A DNA stretch of 64,000 nucleotides from Saprospiraceae bacterium (lineage in GTDB: Bacteria > Bacteroidota > Bacteroidia > Chitinophagales > Saprospiraceae). The notes beneath the pieces were generated by a model. The model saw nothing but the letters and a program-made list of their open reading frames with translations, searched no databases and had not been told where the DNA came from. Below, piece by piece: positions 1 through 10,227 of the stretch (position 1 is the stretch's first letter; each line of letters starts with the position of its first letter). The stretch is from contig JADLHA010000041.1 of the NCBI GenBank assembly GCA_020848995.1, forward strand, positions 33,418 to 97,417. The letters are read 5' to 3'. Both the position numbers and the translations under genes were made by a program.

Positions 1-2817
1 AAACTCAATGCGGGCCTTTTCGTGGGCAGACTGCAGGCGATATTTCCATTCGGCCTTCTGGTCCTTGATCGAGTTGACCTTAGATTGGAGTTCGCCCAAA
101 TTGCGCTGATGCATTTTGACCTTTGCCTCAAGTTCGGAAATTTCGTTGCGCATCTCGTAATAACCGCGCTCCAACTCCGACAGATTCTGCTCCATTTCCT
201 TGCGGCTCTCCAACTTGATGCGTAGGTGTTCGCGTTCCTGTTGCACCTCAACTCCCAATTGTTCGATGGAGAGACTGAGTTCGCCGATCCGCGTCCGTTC
301 CATTTGCAAGGCCTGACCAGCTTCGGCCATCATGGATTGCTTGGCGTTGAGGTCGCGTTGGCAATTGTCGAAGCGGTTTTGCCATTTCAACAACTCGATC
401 TTTGACTGATTGAATGCGTTGGATGCATCCGACAGAGCGGCAGCCGCCCGGTTAAATTCGTCGTCAGAACCAACGAGTTCACCACTTAGGCGATTGAGCT
501 TTTCATGAAGCCCGTCGATCTCTGTCCGGCTTTGGGCCAGGCGATCCGATTGTTCAACCATCTGAAGGCCATTTTGGCGGATGCGTTCCCGCAACTCTTC
601 TTCCTGCTTTTGGAGGTGTTGCTTTTTGGCCTGGGTCTGGGCTGCATGAAGGTTCAGTTCAGCGAGTTGTCGTCTGGCTTCTTCCACTTCCCGGCTGCGG
701 TCTTCCAGTTCAAGCGATCGCTGTTGATCCCGGAGTGCGGAAAGTTTGCGGTTCATTTCGGCTGCTTCGGAATCAAGCGTTGATATCTCCGCTTCCAGTT
801 TTTCGAGATTCTTCTTTCTTCCCAGCTTCTTGCCCTCAAACAGTCCGACAGATCCACCACTGATCATGCGGTTGGCTTTGAGAATGGAACCGCTGAGGCT
901 GATCACAGAGACGTCGTCGGGAAACCGGCTGATGTCTTCCAGATGTTGCTCGGCTTCAAATAGGTAGACATTATCCAACAGCGCAGCAAAAAGTGGACGG
1001 TATTTATCAGATACTTCGATCAATGAAATTGCCGGCAAACATCCGGGAATTTCGCGCCGGATTGCGGGTTCCTGCCGGAATTTATCAAGAATAAAGAAGT
1101 TTGCCTTCCCTTTGGCATTGTTAAAGAGCAGGCGGATTGCCGCAATTGCCTCATCTTCGGTGTTGGCAACGTAATAGTTCAAATGGTTTTCCAGGTAGAG
1201 CTCAATTGCAGCACGGTACTTTTCCTCTGTATAGATTAAGTCAGACAGAATGGGAATGTCTTTGCGCCAGTTGTGGTGAAGAAACTTGACGGACTCCGGG
1301 AAGCCTTCCAATTTGTCAACCATGCTCTTTAACAGGTCGTGGGCATTGGTTTTAGCGTCCTTCTGCCGGTTGACGGCCGCAACATCGGCTGTGCACTTTT
1401 CCAGCTCGGCCTGTACGGCTTTCAATGCATGCTGCCTCGTTTCTTCATTTTTCAACAAATCCTGCAAAGCAGCTTCTGACTCCGCAATCATCCCGGTCAT
1501 TTCCACATCGCGGGCTGCGATCTGTTCCAATTCTCCCGCTCTCGACCGGATTTCATCATCGCAACGGAGCGAATCCAACCTCAGATTCTCCATTTGATTT
1601 TCTGCGATGGCCGCGGTTTTCTCCTGAGCGTGCACCGAGGCTTCCAATTGCTGCTTTTCCTGCTGAAACAGGTCTACTCCCGTTTTAATCCGGTCGTATT
1701 CCTCTTGTTGTGCAAGGAATTGCGATTCCTGTAACTGCAGAAAGGCCTCTGCATGCTGCAGATCGCGGGTACACGTGTCCAATTCCTCCGTCAACTGGGC
1801 CAGGTCACGTGAAAAACTTTCCAGCTTTTGTTCGAGCAGGGCAATGTTTTGCTGCAAGACCACCTGCTGGCTCCGCTGCATGCCCGACTGTTGTTCTTTG
1901 ATCTGGATGCTGCTCTCCAGGGTCCGTATGTCGTCGAGGATTTCATTGACGCGCCGTTGAAAATCTGACAAATTGCGCTCCTGGTCGAGATGAGTCTTCT
2001 TATTGGCTTCGATGGTCGCTTCTACCTGGCGAATGGATCCCTCCTCTTCACCAATGAGCAGCAACTCGGCCTGGATCTGGGATTCGATCGACGCCATTTG
2101 CTGTTGGAGGGAACGCGCGGTAAGGTATTGCACCAATAAGCCAGCTGCCCGGTATTTCTCCCTGAGTTCATTGAATCGCCTGGTGCGCCTGGCTTGCTTT
2201 TCCAGCTCAGCGAGGTTGTTGTTGATCTCGAAGAGCAGGTCTTCAATCCGGGCCAGATCTTCACGCGTCGCTTTGAGCTTGTTGAGTGATTCGCGTTTGC
2301 GGACTTTGTATTTGCTGATTCCCGCAGCCTGTTCAAACATCTTGCGGCGGGCACTCTCCTTGTTAGAAAGGAGCTCTTCCACCATGTTGAGTGCGATGAT
2401 CGCATACGAATCGGAACCGATCCCGGTGTCGAGGAATAAACCCGTTATGTCTTTAAGCCGGCAATTGACCCCGTTTAAACGGTACTCACTATCCCCGCTG
2501 CGGTAGAGCAAACGCTCGATTTCGACGTGATTGTACTCGGTAGGGAGCAGGTTTTTCGTGTTTTCAAACAGCAGCGATACCTGGGCTACAGGAGCCTCTT
2601 TGCGCTTTTTGGTGCCATTGAAAATGACATCCGACATCTGTTCAAGCCTCAATTCGCGGCCCTTTTGTTCACCCAGCACCCACCTTATGGCGTCAACGAT
2701 ATTCGATTTTCCCGAACCGTTCGGACCGACGATCCCCGTGATGTTCTCGTTGAAGTGGATAACCGTCTCGTCGGCAAAACTCTTAAATCCCTTTATGGTG
2801 AGTTCCTTTAGTCTCAT
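1..2817 (-). CDS. smc: Chromosome segregation protein SMC (5' part; gene continues past the left window edge)
   Basis: Reverse strand from ATG at 2817 reads MRLKELTIKGFKSFADETVIHFNENITGIVGPNGSGKSNIVDAIRWVLGEQKGRELRLEQMSDVIFNGTKKRKEAP: SMC N-terminus with Walker A GPNGSGKSN. Open to the window edge, so absent from the ORF track. Confidence 0.95.
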   Translation of the reverse strand, partial: MRLKELTIKGFKSFADETVIHFNENITGIVGPNGSGKSNIVDAIRWVLGEQKGRELRLEQMSDVIFNGTKKRKEAPVAQVSLLFENTKNLLPTEYNHVEIERLLYRSGDSEYRLNGVNCRLKDITGLFLDTGIGSDSYAIIALNMVEELLSNKESARRKMFEQAAGISKYKVRKRESLNKLKATREDLARIEDLLFEINNNLAELEKQARRTRRFNELREKYRAAGLLVQYLTARSLQQQMASIESQIQAELLLIGEEEGSIRQVEATIEANKKTHLDQERNLSDFQRRVNEILDDIRTLESSIQIKEQQSGMQRSQQVVLQQNIALLEQKLESFSRDLAQLTEELDTCTRDLQHAEAFLQLQESQFLAQQEEYDRIKTGVDLFQQEKQQLEASVHAQEKTAAIAENQMENLRLDSLRCDDEIRSRAGELEQIAARDVEMTGMIAESEAALQDLLKNEETRQHALKAVQAELEKCTADVAAVNRQKDAKTNAHDLLKSMVDKLEGFPESVKFLHHNWRKDIPILSDLIYTEEKYRAAIELYLENHLNYYVANTEDEAIAAIRLLFNNAKGKANFFILDKFRQEPAIRREIPGCLPAISLIEVSDKYRPLFAALLDNVYLFEAEQHLEDISRFPDDVSVISLSGSILKANRMISGGSVGLFEGKKLGRKKNLEKLEAEISTLDSEAAEMNRKLSALRDQQRSLELEDRSREVEEARRQLAELNLHAAQTQAKKQHLQKQEEELRERIRQNGLQMVEQSDRLAQSRTEIDGLHEKLNRLSGELVGSDDEFNRAAAALSDASNAFNQSKIELLKWQNRFDNCQRDLNAKQSMMAEAGQALQMERTRIGELSLSIEQLGVEVQQEREHLRIKLESRKEMEQNLSELERGYYEMRNEISELEAKVKMHQRNLGELQSKVNSIKDQKAEWKYRLQSAHEKARIEF

Positions 2818-2972
2818 GCGGCAAAATTAGATTTTTCTTTAATATAAATTATTCATATATATCAACATAAGTCTTGTATAAGCGACTCATTAACAGTTAT
2901 ATATATATTTTTGCACTATCTTCATCGCACTGGATCAAGACATTGGCTTACTGCAGGTAAGAACAAAAAAAA

Positions 2973-4313
2973 TTACAATTTCAGGAAATTCCAACTGCCG
3001 GACTGAAGCACTTTATAGGACAACAGTCCCTGCACAAGCCAGTAGGCAATTTCAGCAGACCACGCAAGGGCCAGGCCATTCACGGGGTGTTTTACGGCAA
3101 AGTAGGCAAGAGCAAGGTACACCACGCAACCTGCGAATTGAATCTGAAGCCCCTTAAACGTCTCACCCACCCCGCTCAATCCATTGAAATACATGGTCGT
3201 GACTGAATAGACCAATAGAATGCATAGCATGATGCGGAAGTACGGCGTCGATTCCTCGATGAGACCAGACTCGTGATGGCCCAGCAAGGGCTCCAGGAAA
3301 ACCCCAGGGAACAGCAGAAAGGGGATCGACAAGATGGCCGTGGAAGCAAAGGCAATCAGCGATGAATGGTGGACCAGTTTTAAAACCCGCTTGCTCCTCC
3401 CCTTTCCAATTGCGTTGCTTACCAGGGTATTGATGGCTGTCGAATAGCCCCAGCAGGGAATCGCCAGAACGAGGTAGGTTATGCGCAATAAATTCGAGAC
3501 TGCAAGAGCCCGCTCTCCCATTTTCTCAATAAAGGAGAAAAACAAAAACCAGGCGGAGATACCAAGCAGGGATTGCAATAAAATATTGAAGGAGATGGAA
3601 TTGATGGTGCGAATCCAGCTAAATTCAATTTTCGGAACCTTCAGCAACTGGAATACCCGCAGCTCTTTGTCGAGGAGCATGTAAACGACAAAAACGACGA
3701 AGGCCACAATTTCAGATATGCCGCTGGCGAGGCCTGCACCGGCGATGCCCATTTCCGGCATACCAAATTTGCCAAACACCAGTGAGTATCCCAGCCAAAT
3801 ATTGACGCAACATAAAACGAGGGTGTCGATGAGTATGAATTTCGGGCGTCGAATGCCAATGTACAGAGAAACGAGGGCCAGACCCACATAAGCAAAAACC
3901 AATCCTATGATCCGGTAGTCTAAAAACTGCAAAGACTTGTTGAGAATGATCTCGCTTTGCACAAATACAGACAAAATGGGCCGGGCTGCAAATTTCAAGG
4001 TAAGAAATACGAGAAGACCAAGCGCAAATTCGTAAAAGAGGATGGCGTAGAAATACTTCTTCACAAAATCGTAATTCCGCTCGCCGAACTTTCGGGCAAT
4101 GAGTATTTGCCCCCCTTTGCTAAACCCAAAAGCAATGGCTGCAACGATTAGGTAAAATACCGATACAAATCCCGCAGCGGCAAAATCGTTGACGTCATAA
4201 TAATACAGAAAAAGACTATCCGTCAACGCGATGATGTTTTGGGCTGCACTGCCAATCATCATGGGTAGCGACAACTTGATCACGTTGCGAACGTTATACC
4301 AAAACTCGTGCAC
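2973..4313 (-). CDS. MATE family efflux transporter
   Basis: 446 aa, multiple hydrophobic helices, MATE-like N-terminus (LSLPMMIGSAAQNIIALTDSLFLYYYDVNDFAAAGF). Confidence 0.85.
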   Translation of the reverse strand: MHEFWYNVRNVIKLSLPMMIGSAAQNIIALTDSLFLYYYDVNDFAAAGFVSVFYLIVAAIAFGFSKGGQILIARKFGERNYDFVKKYFYAILFYEFALGLLVFLTLKFAARPILSVFVQSEIILNKSLQFLDYRIIGLVFAYVGLALVSLYIGIRRPKFILIDTLVLCCVNIWLGYSLVFGKFGMPEMGIAGAGLASGISEIVAFVVFVVYMLLDKELRVFQLLKVPKIEFSWIRTINSISFNILLQSLLGISAWFLFFSFIEKMGERALAVSNLLRITYLVLAIPCWGYSTAINTLVSNAIGKGRSKRVLKLVHHSSLIAFASTAILSIPFLLFPGVFLEPLLGHHESGLIEESTPYFRIMLCILLVYSVTTMYFNGLSGVGETFKGLQIQFAGCVVYLALAYFAVKHPVNGLALAWSAEIAYWLVQGLLSYKVLQSGSWNFLKL

Positions 4314-4491
4314 GCCTTGCTATTTGTCCCAAAGATAATTAGGAATTCCATCGATCATCAAAACGCATCCATTGCAGCCAGGCTGGTTTAGTGTACTCCG
4401 CTGGAAAACGGCAAAGTAAAGTCCAGTCAACGCATAAGACGCACTTCCAAGGGCTTGGACACAGCCCCCGCCTCAGACCGCAGGGCTGACC

Positions 4492-5733
4492 CTATGCTTC
4501 TTTGGTTTTGTGCAAGGTAATGCGGGTAATCTCCGGCCAGATACCTACCCGCCCGCGATAGCCGAGCACGCCAAAACCGCGGTTGATGTAGAGCGATCGC
4601 CCATTTTCTGTATGAAGATCGGACCAGCGCGGGTAGCGGTATTGGATGGGACTCCACTTGAAGCCGGGCAATTCAATTCCCATTTGCATGCCGTGCGTGT
4701 GTCCGCTCAGCGTTAATTGCACGTTGCCCGGATGATCCTTGACAACCTGTTCCCAATGCGTTGGATCATGAGAAAGCAGCACTTTGAAATCGGACGGCCC
4801 CAGACTCCCCATCGTTCGGTCAAGATCGCCCAATTGCCCAAAGCCCACACCCCAATTCTCCACTCCAAGCAGATGAATTGAAGAGCCGTTGCATTGGAGG
4901 GTCCGTTTGTCATTCAGCAATAAGTCAAAGCCCATGGCGCGATGGTGGTCCAGCAAGCGCTTAAAATTAGCTTCCTCTTCCGCAGAGCTGGCCCATTCGA
5001 AGTAGTGCCCGTAGTCGTGGTTGCCCAAAATGGAATATTTGCCAAACCGGGCGTAGAGCTGGCGAAAGTCGTTTATCCAGCGCTCGGCTTCTGCTGCCTG
5101 GGCGTTGACCAGATCGCCTGTAAACACAAGTAAGTCGCTGTTGAGTTCCTGGATGGTTTGGAACGCTTTCCGGATCGCTTCGGGACTGTCTATGCTCCCC
5201 GCGTGGAAATCGGAAATTTGGGTAATGGTAAATCCTTCAAATTCATCCGGGAGATCCGGGCTGAAGATTTGTTTTCTATGAACTTTGAACTGATATCGCC
5301 CCCGAATCATGCCATAGGTAAGCGACACCATGGGCAAGGCAGCCAAAACGAGGGCTGTCTGACCAACAAATCGCCTTCGGGAAGGTAAGAAAGAGGCTTC
5401 ATCGGTTGATGTGGACATGACCCGGTTGACCAGTCCCTCACCAAAGCGAAAGATGTCTTCTCCAAAAAAGCTCAGCACGAGCATGAGCTTGGAGATGCCC
5501 GCAATCATCCAAGCATTGGTGACCAGGGAAAGCCACTGTGGCGCACCGGAAGGTTTGCGGAGTTCTTCCGGAAAAATCAACCACATCAGGGGAAAACTTG
5601 CCGAAAGCAACCAATAAAAGAAGGCGATCCAATTCTGGCCAGATGGGTCGATGACGGCCATTAAGGCCTTCAGACCCTGAAACACGTAAAAATCCAGCAC
5701 AAAAAGTATGAGTAACAGGACCAGTATGCTCAC
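4492..5733 (-). CDS. Membrane-anchored metallophosphoesterase
   Basis: 413 aa; N-terminal TM helices; metallophosphoesterase motifs ITQISDFHAGS, VFTGDLVNA, ILGNHDYG, LSGHTHGMQ. Confidence 0.9.
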   Translation of the reverse strand: MSILVLLLILFVLDFYVFQGLKALMAVIDPSGQNWIAFFYWLLSASFPLMWLIFPEELRKPSGAPQWLSLVTNAWMIAGISKLMLVLSFFGEDIFRFGEGLVNRVMSTSTDEASFLPSRRRFVGQTALVLAALPMVSLTYGMIRGRYQFKVHRKQIFSPDLPDEFEGFTITQISDFHAGSIDSPEAIRKAFQTIQELNSDLLVFTGDLVNAQAAEAERWINDFRQLYARFGKYSILGNHDYGHYFEWASSAEEEANFKRLLDHHRAMGFDLLLNDKRTLQCNGSSIHLLGVENWGVGFGQLGDLDRTMGSLGPSDFKVLLSHDPTHWEQVVKDHPGNVQLTLSGHTHGMQMGIELPGFKWSPIQYRYPRWSDLHTENGRSLYINRGFGVLGYRGRVGIWPEITRITLHKTKEA

Positions 5734-5862
5734 AGAAGCTACAATTTGTTAACGATTTGCAAAGAGATCGCGCTTTCGGCAGACAAAAGGCAAATTCCTA
5801 AAGCGGGTAACTGTACCTTAACGCTTAAATTTTGCAGATGGTTCACCAATTTTCTTCCGGTT

Positions 5863-6339
5863 ATGGCATCTGAATGGGTTCAGAAAAAGCGGATCCGTTT
5901 TAAAGACTGCGATCCGCTGGGTCATCTTTTCAATACCCGATACCTGGAATATCTGCTCGAGTCGCGTGAAGATATGCTGATGGAAGTTTACCGTTTCAAT
6001 TTGTACGAATACATGGTTGAGCGCGGATGTGCCTGGGTCATCGTCCGGCATGAGATCGTCTATGTGGCTGAGGCCATGCGTAATGAGTGCGTCATGATGC
6101 GTTCAGACCTCATTGACTACGACCTCAAAAAAATCAAGGTTGAATACCAGATGTGGGATGAGCAGCTGACGAAACCCAAGGCCCTTTTGCATACGACGCT
6201 GGTGCACGTCGACCTCTCGACACGCAGGTCTTCTCCCCACCCGTCTGACGTCATGGAGCTTTTCAAAAAAATGCACAAACCTGGCATGGGTTTCAGCCTG
6301 GACGACCGCGTCCGGCAGCTCGCCGCCCCAAACTCATGA
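5863..6339 (+). CDS. Acyl-CoA thioesterase, 4HBT/hotdog family
   Basis: MASEWVQKKRIRFKDCDPLGHLFNTRYLEYLLESRED; hotdog thioesterase-like D-x-D-x-x-G-H-x-x-N segment. Internal ATG at 5863 preferred over the ORF-track start 5746. Confidence 0.8.
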   Translation: MASEWVQKKRIRFKDCDPLGHLFNTRYLEYLLESREDMLMEVYRFNLYEYMVERGCAWVIVRHEIVYVAEAMRNECVMMRSDLIDYDLKKIKVEYQMWDEQLTKPKALLHTTLVHVDLSTRRSSPHPSDVMELFKKMHKPGMGFSLDDRVRQLAAPNS

Positions 6340-6396
6340 TGAAGCAGCCTCCGGCCATCCCTTAGATTAATTCCTATTTTTGTGCTGATGAATCTC

Positions 6397-9231
6397 GTGG
6401 AATACGAACATATTGCCGTAGAACAGGCCTGCAAGCAATTTTGGAATGCTGCGGCTATTTACAAGACGGAAGGCCTTTCTGACAAACCTAAGTACTACGT
6501 TTTGGACATGTTTCCGTACCCATCGGGAGCCGGATTGCATGTTGGGCATCCCCTGGGCTACATTTCATCCGACATCGTTGCCCGTAAGCGCCGGATGGAA
6601 GGGTACCAGGTTTTACACCCCATGGGGTTCGATGCATTTGGTCTGCCGGCGGAACAGTATGCCATTCAAACCGGCATTCATCCCTCGGTATCGACCCGTC
6701 AGAACATTGATCGGTACCGCGAGCAACTCGTCAACATCGGTTTGTCTTACGATTGGTCAAGAGAAGTCATCACCTGTCAGCCGGAATATTACCGGTGGAC
6801 CCAATGGATCTTTCTACAACTTTTCCACCACTATTACGACACGTCTGCGGATCGTGCATTGCCTATTTCCAAGCTCGTTGAACAGTTCGAACATGGCGGC
6901 AGCACATCCGTCCATGCCAGTTGTTCAGAGACCCTGCAATTCTCGGCAGAAGCCTGGAATGCCATGTCTTTAAAGGAACGCGACGACTTGCTGATGAATT
7001 ACCGCCTGGCTTTTCGCAGGATCTCCCATGTGAACTGGTGTGATGCCCTGGGCACTGTGCTGGCGAATGACGAAATCAAGGATGGCGTTTCGGAACGTGG
7101 GGGACATCCCGTTGAGAAAAGGCCCATGATGCAGTGGGCGCTCCGGATCACAGCCTATTCGGAAAGACTGCTCCGCGATATGGAAACATTGGAGTGGTCT
7201 GAAGCGCTTAAAACCATGCAGCGCAACTGGATTGGCAAATCAAAGGGCTGCGCCATTTTCTTCGATCTGGAGGAAGGCGGAGACAAGCTGGAAGTATACA
7301 GCACGCGGCCCGACACCATTTTTGGTGCGAGTTTCCTCGCCCTTGCCCCGGAACATCCCCTGGCCGAGCAATTGTGTGCCGGAGAGCTGATGGAGTCTTT
7401 AATGGAATACCGCAAGCTTGCGAACGTGTCTGCCGATCGAGAGCGCAAAAACGCCAACGGTTTCTTCACCCAAAAGTATGCCCTTCATCCTTTTACGAAC
7501 GAGCGTTTACCTGTTTGGATCGCCGAATACGTGCTGATTGAATACGGCACCGGGGCCATCATGGGAGTCCCCGGGCATGACCTGCGGGATGAAGCCTTTG
7601 CTCAAAAGTTTTCGCTGCCCATCCGAAAGGTGATCGATTTTAGCGGCTATCCGGTTACCGACATCGAGCAAAAGACCGGGGTGTTGGTCAATTCCCAGTT
7701 TCTCGATGGCCTTGACGTGTCCGACGCAATCGACAGAGCCATCGGTGAGTTGGAATTGGCGGGCAGAGGTTATGGCAAAACAGTCTATAAAATGCGTGAC
7801 GCCAATTTCAGCCGCCAACGCTATTGGGGAGAACCCATCCCGGTCATCTATGATGCCAACGGCTGTTCCATCCCGCTTGACGAAAGTCAACTGCCGTTGG
7901 AACTGCCTCACCTCTCGAACTTAGAGCCCGGAAGCGGAGGAAAATCGCCACTGTCGGCTGCTGCAGAATGGGGTTTGACCCCGCAGGGACAGCGCGAAAC
8001 CGATACCATGCCCGGCTACGCGGGTTCCTCCTGGTACTTTTTGCGTTACATGGATCCGCACAACGATCAGTCCTTCGCCTCAAAGGAAGCGCTGTCGTAT
8101 TGGCGGGATGTCGATCTGTACATTGGAGGAACAGAACACGCCGTGGGGCACCTCATGTACAGTCGTTTTTGGCATAAGTTTTTATTTGACCTGGGCTATG
8201 TCCCCACCTCCGAGCCCTTCAGGAAACTGGTAAACCAGGGAATGATCCAGGGGGTGATCGAATCGGTCTTTCTGCTAAAGCAGGAAGGGACCCCGGCCGT
8301 TAACCGCTTTATCTCAGCATCCGTCGCAGACCGCTTCCCAGCAGGGCAACTCGCCAAAATACCAGTTCACCTCGATTTCGTTGAAGATGCCAATACCCCT
8401 GCGGCCCATCTGTCTTTAGCGGGCCTAAAAAAATTCCTTCAGTGGAGGCCCGAGTTTGCAGGCAGTCATTTCCTCAACGAACATGCGGAAGGCCACCTCG
8501 GGGAACTCCCTCCGGATTTCACCCTGAAGACCCACTCAGAAATTGGCAAGATGTCCAAACGCTATCACAACGTGGTCAACCCCGACGATGTGATCCGCGA
8601 ATACGGTGCAGACTGCTTCAGGATGTACGAAATGTTCCTGGGTCCCATCGAGCAGTCAAAGCCCTGGGATACGCATGGCATCGACGGTGTAGCCAAGTTT
8701 CTAAAAAAGTACTTTGCCTTGTTTTTCAATGAGGAAGGTCATTTTCATCTGGTTGATGAAGAGCCGACGCGGGAGGAACTTCAAACCCTGCATCAATGCA
8801 TCAAAAAAGTGAGTCAGGACATCGACTCCCTTAGTCTGAACACCTGCGTGAGCGCATTTATGATCTGCGTCAATGAGCTGCGGCGCATTCAGTGTTCAAA
8901 CCGGAGGATCCTTCTGCCGCTGACACGGCTGATGGCCCCGTTTGCACCCTTTATCACCGAACACATCTGGAAATTGAGCGGGCATGAAGGCAGCATACAT
9001 CTCAGCAGCTATCCGAATTGGGACGAAGTCCTCACTGAGCGAACGGAGGTACATTACCCCGTGAGCATCAATGGCAAAAAACGCTTTGAATGGATCGTAG
9101 CGAAATCCCTGGGTGAAGAGGAGCTGCGCTCGGGAGTGCTCGAATTGCCGGAAATCAAAAAATGGTTGGGGGGCGCCGATCCCAAAAAGATCATCCTCGT
9201 TCCCGGGCGGATGATCAACATTGTGGTTTAG
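6397..9231 (+). CDS. leuS: Leucine--tRNA ligase
   Basis: FPYPSGAGLHVGHPLGY (HIGH region), GSSWYFLRYMDPHN, KMSKRYHNVVNPDDV (KMSKS). Start probably GTG 6397 ((M)EYEHIAVEQACKQFW) or ATG 6388; ORF track starts at 6382. Confidence 0.95.
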   Translation: MEYEHIAVEQACKQFWNAAAIYKTEGLSDKPKYYVLDMFPYPSGAGLHVGHPLGYISSDIVARKRRMEGYQVLHPMGFDAFGLPAEQYAIQTGIHPSVSTRQNIDRYREQLVNIGLSYDWSREVITCQPEYYRWTQWIFLQLFHHYYDTSADRALPISKLVEQFEHGGSTSVHASCSETLQFSAEAWNAMSLKERDDLLMNYRLAFRRISHVNWCDALGTVLANDEIKDGVSERGGHPVEKRPMMQWALRITAYSERLLRDMETLEWSEALKTMQRNWIGKSKGCAIFFDLEEGGDKLEVYSTRPDTIFGASFLALAPEHPLAEQLCAGELMESLMEYRKLANVSADRERKNANGFFTQKYALHPFTNERLPVWIAEYVLIEYGTGAIMGVPGHDLRDEAFAQKFSLPIRKVIDFSGYPVTDIEQKTGVLVNSQFLDGLDVSDAIDRAIGELELAGRGYGKTVYKMRDANFSRQRYWGEPIPVIYDANGCSIPLDESQLPLELPHLSNLEPGSGGKSPLSAAAEWGLTPQGQRETDTMPGYAGSSWYFLRYMDPHNDQSFASKEALSYWRDVDLYIGGTEHAVGHLMYSRFWHKFLFDLGYVPTSEPFRKLVNQGMIQGVIESVFLLKQEGTPAVNRFISASVADRFPAGQLAKIPVHLDFVEDANTPAAHLSLAGLKKFLQWRPEFAGSHFLNEHAEGHLGELPPDFTLKTHSEIGKMSKRYHNVVNPDDVIREYGADCFRMYEMFLGPIEQSKPWDTHGIDGVAKFLKKYFALFFNEEGHFHLVDEEPTREELQTLHQCIKKVSQDIDSLSLNTCVSAFMICVNELRRIQCSNRRILLPLTRLMAPFAPFITEHIWKLSGHEGSIHLSSYPNWDEVLTERTEVHYPVSINGKKRFEWIVAKSLGEEELRSGVLELPEIKKWLGGADPKKIILVPGRMINIVV

Positions 9232-10139
9232 CCAAAAGACTTGCTGCTGCGCGAAAGGAACTGAGCGGCAACCGCGATATCTTTAGAACCGGCGTCATGC
9301 TGATAAAAGCCTTCTCCCGTTTTGACACCAAGTTTTCCTGCAGTAACCATATTTACCAGCAAAGGACAGGGTGCATATTTGGGATTGCCGAACCCTTCGT
9401 GCAAAACCCGCAATATGGCCAGACAGACATCGAGACCAATGAAATCAGCCAGTTGAAGCGGTCCCATCGGGTGTGCCATTCCCAGTTTCATGATGGCATC
9501 GATCTCCTTTACCCCGGCTACGCCCTCATGAAGACTCTCGATCGCCTCATTGATCATGGTCATCAGGATGCGATTTGAAATAAAACCTGGAAAATCGCTT
9601 ACTTCCACCGGAATTTTCTGCAACTGCTTGCTGAGGTCAACGATTTGCTGCACCACTTCGTCGCTGGTGCTGTACCCGCGAATGATCTCTACGAGCTTCA
9701 TTACCGGTACCGGGTTCATAAAATGCATGCCAATTACCCGACTGGGATCGTTTGTCGCAGCCCCAATGCGCGTGATGGAAATGGAGGAAGTGTTCGATGC
9801 CAAAATTGTGCCCGGTCGACTGAGTCTCGAAAGATCAGCAAAGATGTTCAGCTTGAGGTCGACCTTTTCGGTGGCCGCTTCAACCACTAGGTCAGCTCTT
9901 TCTACAGCCACTTTCATCTCCGTGGTGCATTTGAGCCTATCGAGGATGACCTGCTTCTGGTTTTCTTCAAGTCCGCCTTTGGAGATGATGCGGTCCAGGT
10001 TTTTTGAGATGGTATGTACGGCCCGCTCCAAAGCCTGTCCGGAGATATCGAAGAGCTGGACATCAAATCCGTGTTGGGCAAACACATGTGCTATTCCGTT
10101 TCCCATGGTGCCAGCCCCTATTACTGCAATGTTTTTCAT
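9228..10139 (-). CDS. 3-hydroxyacyl/3-hydroxybutyryl-CoA dehydrogenase
   Basis: MKNIAVIGAGTMGNGIAHVFAQHGFDVQLFD Rossmann motif, VIGMHFMNPVPVMKLVEII, GVKTGEGFYQHD. Start set at ATG 10139; the longer ORF would overlap the divergent gene. Confidence 0.9.
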   Translation of the reverse strand: MKNIAVIGAGTMGNGIAHVFAQHGFDVQLFDISGQALERAVHTISKNLDRIISKGGLEENQKQVILDRLKCTTEMKVAVERADLVVEAATEKVDLKLNIFADLSRLSRPGTILASNTSSISITRIGAATNDPSRVIGMHFMNPVPVMKLVEIIRGYSTSDEVVQQIVDLSKQLQKIPVEVSDFPGFISNRILMTMINEAIESLHEGVAGVKEIDAIMKLGMAHPMGPLQLADFIGLDVCLAILRVLHEGFGNPKYAPCPLLVNMVTAGKLGVKTGEGFYQHDAGSKDIAVAAQFLSRSSKSFG

Positions 10140-10227
10140 CGAATTCTTTTGAGGCGGCAAAGGTATGCTTCCAGTCCGTATTTCGATCCATGCTGCTGAT
10201 CGAAAAAATCCTATATTGGCTCCCAGC

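Noticed and set aside
1-2506. Plus-strand ORFs such as 505-783, 1286-1597 and 2003-2506
   Set aside because: All antisense to the smc coding region, which is the true gene here.
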